Notes under the pieces: model-generated
The model's input: the letters and a program-made list of their open reading frames with translations, nothing else
Told to the model about the DNA's origin: nothing
The model's database searches: none
Translations under genes and position numbers: made by a program
DNA from: CAYGSN01 sp964352675
GTDB taxonomy: Bacteria; Pseudomonadota; Alphaproteobacteria; Micavibrionales; Micavibrionaceae
Length of the DNA: 9,135 nt
Direction of reading: 5' to 3'
Assembly (NCBI GenBank): GCA_964352675.1
Contig: CAYGSN010000046.1
Location: forward strand, 1-9,135
Part shown: positions 1 through 5,878 of the stretch, one piece after another
Numbering within the stretch: the first letter of the stretch is position 1
How the letters are laid out: every line of letters starts with the position of its first letter

Positions 1-66
<66 letters not shown>

Positions 67-85
67 AATTCCCAAACCTGATTGA

Positions 86-580
86 TTACCCTGCCAGAAG
101 TGCAGGGATGCCTTCTTCCACGATATGCACATCCGGCTCTTGCTCCATGTCGCGTGCATCATCGAGAAGTGTTGTTACGAATTTTTCCCCCAGATCAGCG
201 GGAACAGAAGGGTGCTCGCTCAGGTCGAAATCGGCGATAATATCCAGTGCCTCATCCGATAAACCGGCTATCAGGGCTTCATATTTTCCGGGATATTCCT
301 CAGCATGGTAAGGATACCGGGACATCGTTCCGGGATAAACTCCGGAATGATAGCCGCGTTGCAAAGCCTCCATCATGACGATGGCGCGCCAGCGAATACC
401 GCTGTCTTCCGTGCCGTTTTCAAACATGCGGCTGATGGAAGAGGGCGTGAAGGAGCAATACCCGATCATGCACTCCCCGCCCCAGAACAGGATGCGCTCC
501 TCGTTCCCGTTCGCATATTGAGACATGCGCGGGTCGCGGTTCTTGAAAACTTCAAGAGTATTTTCCAATCCATTGTCCAT
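86..580 (-). CDS. Hypothetical acidic protein, 164 aa
   Basis: I do not recognise this protein. It starts at ATG (580) and ends at TAA (88-86). It is 164 residues long, rich in Asp/Glu, and has no signal peptide or membrane segment, so it is probably cytoplasmic. The N-terminal third carries an aromatic/Cys stretch (ILFWGGECMIGYCSF). The middle has an Arg/Met helix-like part (IRWRAIVMMEAL) and a Tyr/Pro/Gly-rich loop. The C-terminal half looks helical and acidic (LSDEALDIIADFDLSEHP, then FVTTLLDDARDMEQEP). A good promoter sits immediately upstream (588-616), with its -10 box only 7 nt from the ATG, so the mRNA may be leaderless; the only SD-like element is AGG 4 nt before the start. A downstream ATG at codon 19 has no Shine-Dalgarno and is less likely. 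It diverges from the secreted-protein gene at 684. The function is unknown, but the ORF, promoter and composition support a real gene. Confidence 0.72.
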   Translation of the reverse strand: MDNGLENTLEVFKNRDPRMSQYANGNEERILFWGGECMIGYCSFTPSSISRMFENGTEDSGIRWRAIVMMEALQRGYHSGVYPGTMSRYPYHAEEYPGKYEALIAGLSDEALDIIADFDLSEHPSVPADLGEKFVTTLLDDARDMEQEPDVHIVEEGIPALLAG

Positions 581-587
581 ATGACCT

Positions 588-616
588 ATATTAGACTTTT
601 TGTATGAAAAAGTGAA
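588..616 (-). promoter_or_regulatory. Sigma70-like promoter for the 164-aa gene
   Basis: On the minus strand there is a -35 TTCACT (616-611), a 17-nt spacer and a -10 TAATAT (593-588). This is close to the consensus TTGACA/TATAAT. The start codon begins 7 nt after the -10 box, which predicts a transcript starting at or within a base or two of the ATG. It lies back to back with the plus-strand promoter at 624-652, with 7 bp between the two -35 boxes. Confidence 0.55.
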
Positions 617-623
617 GAAAATT

Positions 624-652
624 TTGCGCTATGTAAAAATTTTTGCTATGGT
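624..652 (+). promoter_or_regulatory. Extended -10 promoter for the secreted small protein
   Basis: A -35 TTGCGC (624-629), 17-nt spacer and -10 TATGGT (647-652) preceded by TGC (extended -10, 644-646) lie in an AT-rich stretch. The predicted start is near 659, giving a short leader of about 25 nt that holds the Shine-Dalgarno at 672-676. Confidence 0.5.
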
Positions 653-670
653 GCTGTTCGGATTTCATTG

Positions 671-676
671 AAAGGA
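671..676 (+). promoter_or_regulatory. Shine-Dalgarno that selects the ATG at 684
   Basis: AAAGGA ends at 676. It is only 1 nt from the ATG at 678 but 7 nt from the in-frame ATG at 684. The second ATG therefore has normal spacing and is the preferred start; this removes the two residues Met-Asn from the longer reading. Confidence 0.65.
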
Positions 677-683
677 TATGAAT

Positions 684-1034
684 ATGCGTTTTGCAATTTT
701 GACCGCTTTATTTGTTTTTTGCGCTTTTCCGGCCCTCGCCGCCGATGATTTCGGCCCGATGTTTAGCGGCCGCGCAATGCCCGGCCTTGAAAGCTCTCGC
801 ACCGGCGACCTGATTGCCGGGGACGAAACCGCCCGTGAATTGCAGAATATCGCACCGGCAGCGGGTGAGGAAACATCATCCGAAAGCAATGGCGCGGGCG
901 CTGCGCTTTCCTCCGAATTCGAAGTGGAGGGTGCAGGGGAAGAGGTTGAGTCCATTGAGCCTGCGGCCGGGGCTGCAGAAGGTGGCTCGCAGGATGAAAG
1001 CGCTTCAGCTCCACGCGGCGTGACGTTGCGTTAA
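684..1034 (+). CDS. Small secreted acidic low-complexity protein, 116 aa
   Basis: No family is recognised. With the start at 684 the protein begins with a compact Sec signal peptide: MRF, a hydrophobic run AILTALFVFCAFP, then ALA|ADD with a typical AxA cleavage site near residue 19. The mature part is about 97 residues, strongly acidic and dominated by Ala, Glu, Ser and Gly, with clusters such as GEETSSESNGAGAA and EVEGAGEEVESIEPAAGAAEGG. It has no Cys in the mature region and no obvious domain, so it is likely disordered in the periplasm or outside the cell. It ends PRGVTLR-TAA. It has its own promoter (624-652) and a possible terminator (1043-1076), so it may be monocistronic. The alternative start at 678 differs by only two residues. 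Role unknown. Confidence 0.7.
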   Translation: MRFAILTALFVFCAFPALAADDFGPMFSGRAMPGLESSRTGDLIAGDETARELQNIAPAAGEETSSESNGAGAALSSEFEVEGAGEEVESIEPAAGAAEGGSQDESASAPRGVTLR

Positions 1035-1042
1035 AAAAATTA

Positions 1043-1076
1043 CCCTCATAATTTTATGCGGGAGATTTCCTTTTTT
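1043..1076 (+). terminator. Possible weak intrinsic terminator
   Basis: The imperfect stem CCC-T-CATA / TATG-C-GGG (1043-1062) has one internal mismatch and a short A/T loop. A T-rich tract follows, with six T at 1071-1076. The stem is weak and the T tract begins 8 nt after it, so this is only a plausible end for the 684-1034 transcript. Confidence 0.33.
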
Positions 1077-1103
1077 GTTCTCGCATGCCAGAATGCGCAT
1101 AAA
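1075..1103 (+). promoter_or_regulatory. Candidate promoter for the glycan ligase gene
   Basis: TTGTTC (1075-1080), a 17-nt spacer and CATAAA (1098-1103) give a reasonable sigma70-like match. Transcription would begin near 1110, leaving about 29 nt of leader before the ATG at 1139. The same -10 hexamer and spacer length occur in the tpsA promoter at 5758-5786. Confidence 0.42.
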
Positions 1104-1138
1104 CTTGTCCTATTCTCCCGTTTTTAATCTGGCCCATC

Positions 1139-2407
1139 ATGACGCATATTCCATCAACAGAACCGTTTTCCAAGGCGCAGCGCGCTCTTGTTCTTTTCGT
1201 TACCCTTGGCCTCAGTGCCATTCCGGCCATTGCCGTGATTGTGCCGCGTTTCCTGGCGATTCTTCCGGGAATTATCGGGCTTTTTGGGGTTTTGGCTTAT
1301 CGTCCGGCATTTGGTCATTGGCCACGTTTTTCGGGTGCAGCCGCTTTGTGGCTGGGGAGTGTTTTGTTGCTGGTTCTTTCCAGCGCCCTATGGGCGGTCG
1401 ACACAGATATAGTGATTGAGCGGTTTTTCAAAATCGGCACTACATTTCTGGGCGGCTTCCTCCTTTTTAGCTTGTGTCTGAATTTCAGTGCGCAGCACTG
1501 GCGTATGTTTCAAATACTCTTTCCGTTGGGTGTGCTCGCTGCGGGGCTCTTGTGTGTGCTTGAACTCTATGGCGGCGCGCCGATTTACAACGCGCTTCAT
1601 CCGGAGCTTGATCCTCATATTCCATTTAATCTCTCCTATCTCAATCGTAGCGTGGTGTTTTTTATTTTTAGTTCTTTTCCCGCACTTGCTTGTCTTTTGA
1701 TGCGGGCCGATTGTAAAAAGCATCTATCGGCGGCCGGCCTTTTGATTGCTTTGATCCTTGCCGTTTTATATGAGACGCAAAGCCAGTCGGCGCAAAGCGC
1801 CGTGATTCTGGGTGTTCTGACATTTGCAGCTTTCCCCTACGCGCGGTGCCGGGCTTGGCTTGCTCTGGCGGGCCTGCTGGCCGGTTTGATTTTTTCTGCA
1901 CCCTGGTTGGTGCAAGCCTTATATGCATATGTGCCGCCATTGGTAAAGGATATAGTCTGGTTCCAGGACAGTTATGCCGCTTCCAGACTTGAAATCTGGA
2001 ATTTCGTTGCGGCAAAGATTATGGAGCGCCCTCTTTACGGTTTTGGTATTGAGGCAACACGCGTCTTGGAATTCGAAACGCAGCAAATCTATCATGACGA
2101 TAATACGGTATTGCATCCGCATAATTTTGCGTTACAGATTTGGATTGAATTCGGGGCGATCGGCGCAATTTTCTTCGCCGCTTTTCTGGGCGATATTTTG
2201 CGCCGGATCCGGCATCTGCCGCAAGCCGCACGGCGGGTCTGCCTGCCAATGCTGGCGGGCTGCCTGCTGGTGGCCAGTACGGCCTATGGTTTTTGGCAGG
2301 GCTGGTGGCTTGGTGCTTTCGCGCTCATGTTTTGCTATGCAGCAATTATAGTCAGCCTGCTACGCCTTAGCGAAGATTCTCAATCTGCTGAACTTTTGGA
2401 GTCCTGA
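1139..2407 (+). CDS. O-antigen ligase/polymerase family (Wzy_C, WaaL-like) membrane protein
   Basis: This is a 422-residue inner-membrane protein with about 11-12 hydrophobic segments, e.g. around 15-55, 66-87, 96-143, 168-187, 196-255, 332-352 and 367-410. Its long periplasmic loop (about 256-331) has the hallmarks of the Wzy_C superfamily: ASRLEIW (281-287, with Arg283), ERPLYGFGI (296-304) and LHPHNFALQIWIEFGAIGA (325-343), where His328-Asn329 matches the conserved H-N of O-antigen ligases. Family members move lipid-linked glycans onto lipid A core (WaaL) or proteins (PglL), or polymerise repeat units (Wzy). Sequence alone does not separate these; the size favours a WaaL-like or Wzy-like enzyme. 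The usual S-R motif near residue 215 reads SQSAQSA here. No clear Shine-Dalgarno precedes the ATG. Its 3' end overlaps the convergent brkB-like gene by 28 bp, and no glycosyltransferases sit next to it in the window. Confidence 0.88.
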   Translation: MTHIPSTEPFSKAQRALVLFVTLGLSAIPAIAVIVPRFLAILPGIIGLFGVLAYRPAFGHWPRFSGAAALWLGSVLLLVLSSALWAVDTDIVIERFFKIGTTFLGGFLLFSLCLNFSAQHWRMFQILFPLGVLAAGLLCVLELYGGAPIYNALHPELDPHIPFNLSYLNRSVVFFIFSSFPALACLLMRADCKKHLSAAGLLIALILAVLYETQSQSAQSAVILGVLTFAAFPYARCRAWLALAGLLAGLIFSAPWLVQALYAYVPPLVKDIVWFQDSYAASRLEIWNFVAAKIMERPLYGFGIEATRVLEFETQQIYHDDNTVLHPHNFALQIWIEFGAIGAIFFAAFLGDILRRIRHLPQAARRVCLPMLAGCLLVASTAYGFWQGWWLGAFALMFCYAAIIVSLLRLSEDSQSAELLES

Positions 2408-3732
2408 AACTCATCCTCTCCGATAAGAGTCTGGGCGATGGTTTTATGGGTGATCGCTTTTTGCTGTCCCTCATCCATGGCTTTTAAAATGCTTTGTGTC
2501 TCCGGGGTGATGTTCATACGCTGGAGCTGGATCCAGCGCCTTTCGTTTTTGCCCTCCAACACGTCAATCACCTGTTGGAGGGGGGTGCGGCCGAACGGCA
2601 CGGCCGGGTAGTAACGACACGGCTCGTTTTGGGATGTTGTTAAAATACCGCCTTCTTCAAGAACGCCCATGATTTTCTGGACTGCCAGGATCGGAATGTT
2701 GAGCTTTTTGCTAAGGCCGTCGGCTGTCCAGGGCTCTTCGCGCCGGTAATAAGACTGGGCAATAAGAGTTAATACACTCAGGCCGATGGTTAGGTGCTGA
2801 TAGGGTGTTAGAACGAGTGAAGAGCGGCTGATGCGTAAATAGCGTGGATACTGAATATAAAAAGCGATATTAGAGCCGGTCAAAACCACGAGCCAACTGG
2901 CATACAGCCAGACCATAAGCACAATCAGCGTCGCAAAGGCGGCATAAATCGCAACGTAGTTAGCCGATCCGGCGATAAAGGAAGTAAATATATAGCCCAT
3001 GACTTTCCACAGCAGCGCAGCCACGAGTGCACCGATAAAGGCGGGGGAAATTCGTACTTTTGTGTTGGGCATATAGACGTAGAAAAACGTAAAACCCAAC
3101 GCCATCACAAGCCAGGGAACAAACAGGCTGCCCAGATCATACACAATGGTTAGGGCCGGGCTTTCGGCCAGCGTCTGTACAAACGGATTGAGCCGAAGGC
3201 TGGCGGTGATACCGGCGGAGAGAAACAGCAAAAGTGGTCCCATCAGAAGTACGCTAAGATATCCGCTAAAGCGCTGTGCCAGAGTGCGGTCCTGGCCGAC
3301 CCGCCAGATGTAATTGAACGCTGCCTCGATCTTTTGCATCAGGGCTATAACGGCATAAAGCAGGAGTGCTAGGCCGACGGCCCCCAAGACCCCGACCTTG
3401 ATGTTGTCGACAAAACCAATTACTTTTCCGGCGACTTCGGCGCTTTTTTCCGGACCTAAACCCTCTAGCGCGTTGAGTAAAAAGGGCTCAATCTGATTGT
3501 GAACGCCGAAGCCCTTGAGCACGGAAAAGGAGATCGCCAGCAGGGGGACCAGCGTGATAAGGGTGGTGTAGACAAGGGACATTGCTTGGAGCGACAATTG
3601 CCCATCAGCCAGATCACGCAACGCCGCATAAAAAATCTGAAAACAGCGAATGCTGTAAGCTTTCCAGCGCGGCATACCATGGAGATCAAGCTCTAAAGTA
3701 TTTTGAAGCCGAGTGTTGAGAGAACCAAACAT
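2380..3732 (-). CDS. YihY/BrkB family membrane protein with C-terminal extension
   Basis: This 450-residue protein matches the YihY/virulence-factor-BrkB family (once misnamed ribonuclease BN). Its transport or physiological role is not firmly established. Six membrane segments are visible at about 49-73, 112-134, 158-178, 200-220, 228-250 and 262-289. Family signatures include SLVYTTLITLVPLLA (52-66), PNTKVRISPAFIGALVAALLW (222-242) and VWLYASWLVVLTGSNIAFY (274-292). After the core, residues about 308-395 look like a winged-helix region: a helix, then WTADGLSKKLNIPILAVQKIMGVLEEGGILT, a typical recognition-helix plus wing pattern. A charged tail follows. The E. coli-type protein is near 290 aa, so this is the long form. 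The ATG at 3732 has only AGGG 2 nt upstream, and a TATAAA lies 8 nt before it without a good -35. Read-through from tpsB (64-bp gap) is possible. Its 3' end overlaps the ligase gene. Confidence 0.9.
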   Translation of the reverse strand: MFGSLNTRLQNTLELDLHGMPRWKAYSIRCFQIFYAALRDLADGQLSLQAMSLVYTTLITLVPLLAISFSVLKGFGVHNQIEPFLLNALEGLGPEKSAEVAGKVIGFVDNIKVGVLGAVGLALLLYAVIALMQKIEAAFNYIWRVGQDRTLAQRFSGYLSVLLMGPLLLFLSAGITASLRLNPFVQTLAESPALTIVYDLGSLFVPWLVMALGFTFFYVYMPNTKVRISPAFIGALVAALLWKVMGYIFTSFIAGSANYVAIYAAFATLIVLMVWLYASWLVVLTGSNIAFYIQYPRYLRISRSSLVLTPYQHLTIGLSVLTLIAQSYYRREEPWTADGLSKKLNIPILAVQKIMGVLEEGGILTTSQNEPCRYYPAVPFGRTPLQQVIDVLEGKNERRWIQLQRMNITPETQSILKAMDEGQQKAITHKTIAQTLIGEDEFQDSKSSAD

Positions 3733-3796
3733 AGCCCTATTTTATACAGGTAAAAGGCTTATTCATAGAGGGCGTTTTTTGCCTTAGGTGAAACGA

Positions 3797-5515
3797 TTAG
3801 AATCGGCGGCTCAGGCTCATATAGACGCGCGGATCATCATCTTGCTGGGTTGCAATCTCCCGATTCAGTGGCCAGGCGATAGAGAAGCTGGCTTCGGTAT
3901 CATCCTTAAAGTCCATGCGGATACCGGCACCTGCGGAAGTAATGGTTTCGGTTTTTAGATCTGCAACGGTTGCATCCTGCTCCCAGATCGTTCCTGCATC
4001 CCAGAAGCTGAAGAGCTGGTAGTCTTGTACAAAACTCCATTCAACGGGCTCGTTCCATTGCAATTCTAAAGAGCCTGCCAAGCCGTCATCACCAATAATT
4101 TCTGAAGGGTCAAAAGATCGTCCCAAAATAGGCCCCCCAACACCAAACTCTTCTGAGGACAGCAAGGGGTGCGCTGACCACTGGCCTGTAACTGTCGTCA
4201 TTAAGTTCAGTTTCGGGGTGATGCGCTGCAATCTTTGAAAATCCGCATTCATTTTTAAATAATTTGGCTCTCCTTGGTTTCGGCTTAGTCCGGCATCGCC
4301 TGGATCGCTGGCCGCCAGAAGACCAAGGCCTCTGGAAATTTTTACACCGATAGAATTAATTCCTGCGCCGAATAAAGTATCAATGAACTGATAATTTCCA
4401 CCAATACGCAGTGAACGGATGCGATCTTCAGTGCGGCCAAACAGGCTCTTAGATAAAACATTCCGGTAATCAAAAGTACCGTAAATTTGTAGGTTTTCAG
4501 CTCGAGACCGGATCAGAGACTGAGATACGGTCGCACCGTAGAAATCGGAAAATCCGCGCACACCAAAAACGCCCAGCGTATAGCCCGGCTCTGTTATGGT
4601 CCTGTTCGCTGTAAGGCTAAGAGTTGTTCCATTATCCGATATTGGCTGATCGTAGGTCAGGGCGGCGTAAAACAACTCTTCGTTGTCAGTCGCCTGAGGG
4701 GCATCAACAACCTGCAACGTGATGCGTTCGTTCTGGCCGAAGAAGGAATTTGTTGTCCCCGCGGCGGTTAGCTGTAGAGGACCCAGAAAACGGCTGCCAA
4801 AGTTGTCAATGGCGAGTAAGCCATCAAAGGGGTCGCGCTCAACAATGATGCGTAAGTCTGCTCCACCTACTTCTGTGGGGGATGGCCCCAAAACGCTTCG
4901 TGCTGTGACACCGGGGAGATCATTAATCAGCAAAAGATAACGCTCCAGATCAGCAACATTCAGAGCACGGCCAGTCTGGATTTTATTAGCCATGCGGCGG
5001 ATAAGCGCAAGGGCACTTTCATCATCTTCGCCTTCCACGGTCACGGAGGCAACAAAACCCTCAACCACACGAAGCTTAACAGACCCGCCTTCAATGGTTT
5101 GTGGTGGTACAACAACTTGGGTCAGGATATAGCCGTCATTGCGGTACTTATTTGTCATCAGGCTGGCGATGATATAGACATCGGCAAGGGAGACAGTTGT
5201 CCCAAGTTTGTTGGCATAAAGACTACGAAGCTCTGCTGCGGGGTAAGCGGTTACCCCGTCCAGCGTAATTTCTCTTAGCTCAAATGTTATATCTTCGGCA
5301 CCTTCGGGAACATTTTGGGCTATCACATTGCGAACTTCAACATCCGGCTCAACCTGCGTATCCAGATCGCGTTCCATGAATTGCTGCTGCACCCGGCCCG
5401 GATCAGCAGAGCGTGTTGCGGCCTCATCCTGTGCGAAAGCCACCACAGGCACGGCCGATAGGCCTGCCAAAACGAAAAGCGTCAAGAGCGCTGTTGAGGT
5501 TCCACGAAAAATCAT
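3797..5515 (-). CDS. TpsB two-partner secretion transporter (ShlB/FhaC/HecB family)
   Basis: This outer-membrane translocator would thread its partner TpsA across the outer membrane. The positions below count from the GTG at 5518 (573 aa). The ATG at 5515 is chosen because GGA sits 5 nt before it, giving 572 aa. Visible parts, in order: a signal peptide cleaved near AFA|Q (29/30); a plug-helix and linker region with DPGRVQQQFMERDL (39-52); POTRA1 at about 77-152 (FELREITLDGV through VKLRVVEG); POTRA2 at about 153-228; and a 16-strand-type barrel at 230-573 ending in YMSLSRRF, a normal C-terminal beta signal with terminal Phe. The lid loop reads GGPILGRSFDPSEIIGDDG (461-479), which keeps the Arg of the family's VRGF/Y motif. 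FWDAG (505-509) matches the partner FxDxG motif. The gene diverges from the TpsA gene, so the pair is not an operon. The length is normal and the gene appears intact. Confidence 0.94.
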   Translation of the reverse strand: MIFRGTSTALLTLFVLAGLSAVPVVAFAQDEAATRSADPGRVQQQFMERDLDTQVEPDVEVRNVIAQNVPEGAEDITFELREITLDGVTAYPAAELRSLYANKLGTTVSLADVYIIASLMTNKYRNDGYILTQVVVPPQTIEGGSVKLRVVEGFVASVTVEGEDDESALALIRRMANKIQTGRALNVADLERYLLLINDLPGVTARSVLGPSPTEVGGADLRIIVERDPFDGLLAIDNFGSRFLGPLQLTAAGTTNSFFGQNERITLQVVDAPQATDNEELFYAALTYDQPISDNGTTLSLTANRTITEPGYTLGVFGVRGFSDFYGATVSQSLIRSRAENLQIYGTFDYRNVLSKSLFGRTEDRIRSLRIGGNYQFIDTLFGAGINSIGVKISRGLGLLAASDPGDAGLSRNQGEPNYLKMNADFQRLQRITPKLNLMTTVTGQWSAHPLLSSEEFGVGGPILGRSFDPSEIIGDDGLAGSLELQWNEPVEWSFVQDYQLFSFWDAGTIWEQDATVADLKTETITSAGAGIRMDFKDDTEASFSIAWPLNREIATQQDDDPRVYMSLSRRF

Positions 5516-5653
5516 CACTTTCCAATCCCGGTTTTTTATTTATTTGGTGAACGCTATAGCAGAATGAGTAAAAAAAGAAAGCTCTTTATCCACAATTTTT
5601 ACGGTATTTACGCCATGATAGCAAGGAGAATGCATAAATAAAGATGCAGCAGT

Positions 5654-5687
5654 AATTTTTATATATCAGAAAAATTGCGCATAGCGC
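5654..5687. repeat. AT-rich inverted repeat plus adjoining GCGC dyad
   Basis: The 7-bp arms AATTTTT (5654-5660) and AAAAATT (5670-5676) flank a 9-nt spacer, and GCGC-ATA-GCGC (5677-5687) follows directly. The position midway between two divergent genes would suit a regulator-binding site. There is no T tract to suggest termination, and an AT-rich palindrome can arise by chance. Confidence 0.35.
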
Positions 5688-5757
5688 TCTGGTGGGCATT
5701 TACCGGAGGGAGTAAGATTATTTCACGTAACAAATTAAACTTTCCTTAATTATTTGC

Positions 5758-5786
5758 TTGAAATTGCCTGCAAAAAGTGTCATAAA
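5758..5786 (+). promoter_or_regulatory. Promoter of the TpsA gene
   Basis: TTGAAA (5758-5763), a 17-nt spacer and CATAAA (5781-5786) form the best sigma70-like match in the intergenic region. Initiation near 5793 would give a leader of about 86 nt containing the two-stem structure at 5815-5854 and the Shine-Dalgarno. Confidence 0.55.
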
Positions 5787-5814
5787 GCCGCACTAATCAC
5801 AAATGCAAGTCCAA

Positions 5815-5854
5815 CAGGCTCCTTGATTTTTGGAAGATGTCTTCCAGGGGCCTG
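5815..5854 (+). promoter_or_regulatory. Nested stem-loop in the tpsA leader
   Basis: The outer arms CAGGCTCC (5815-5822) and GGGGCCTG (5847-5854) pair over 8 bp with a single T-G wobble. Directly inside on the 3' side is a perfect 7-bp inverted repeat, TGGAAGA-TG-TCTTCCA (5831-5846). The inner stem stacks on the outer one, and an 8-nt bulge TTGATTTT (5823-5830) is left on the 5' side. The structure ends 8 nt before the Shine-Dalgarno. It may act on mRNA stability or translation, or the inner palindrome may be a DNA operator. It is not followed by a T tract, so it is not a standard terminator. Confidence 0.5.
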
Positions 5855-5862
5855 CGAACGTT

Positions 5863-5870
5863 AAGGGGGA
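5863..5870 (+). promoter_or_regulatory. Strong Shine-Dalgarno of the TpsA gene
   Basis: AAGGGGGA ends 8 nt before the ATG at 5879. This is the strongest ribosome-binding site in the window and fixes this start; the signal peptide begins directly after it. Confidence 0.75.
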
Positions 5871-5878
5871 TTACTGCC

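Larger units (their letters stand above)
5516..5878. other. Divergent tpsB/tpsA intergenic region
   Basis: About 360 bp of mostly AT-rich DNA separates the two divergent starts. The tpsA side holds a good promoter (5758-5786), a structured leader (5815-5854) and a strong Shine-Dalgarno. The middle holds an AT-rich inverted repeat next to a GC dyad (5654-5687). On the tpsB side I find no convincing -35/-10 pair, only a weak SD (GGAAA) before its start. No coding region is supported here; the GGAGGG at 5705-5710 has no start codon or ORF behind it. Confidence 0.7.

Noticed and set aside
89..107. Hairpin CCCTGC / GCAGGG as terminator of the tRNA
   Set aside because: It lies in the last codons of the 164-aa gene and has no following T tract on the plus strand.
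305..607. 100-aa plus-strand frame opposite the 164-aa gene
   Set aside because: No promoter or Shine-Dalgarno, unusual composition, and it crosses the divergent promoter region. The minus-strand frame has the better promoter and protein-like composition.
3733..3796. Possible terminator between tpsB and the brkB-like gene
   Set aside because: Only a 5-bp AAGGC/GCCTT pairing with a loop over 20 nt is visible; too weak to support termination.
5516..5518. GTG at 5518 as start of tpsB
   Set aside because: It adds one residue and sits only 2 nt from the GGA; the adjacent ATG at 5515 has better spacing.
5705..5730. GGAGGG as the ribosome-binding site of a short upstream gene
   Set aside because: No ATG, GTG or TTG at suitable spacing leads into an open frame, and it lies upstream of the tpsA promoter.
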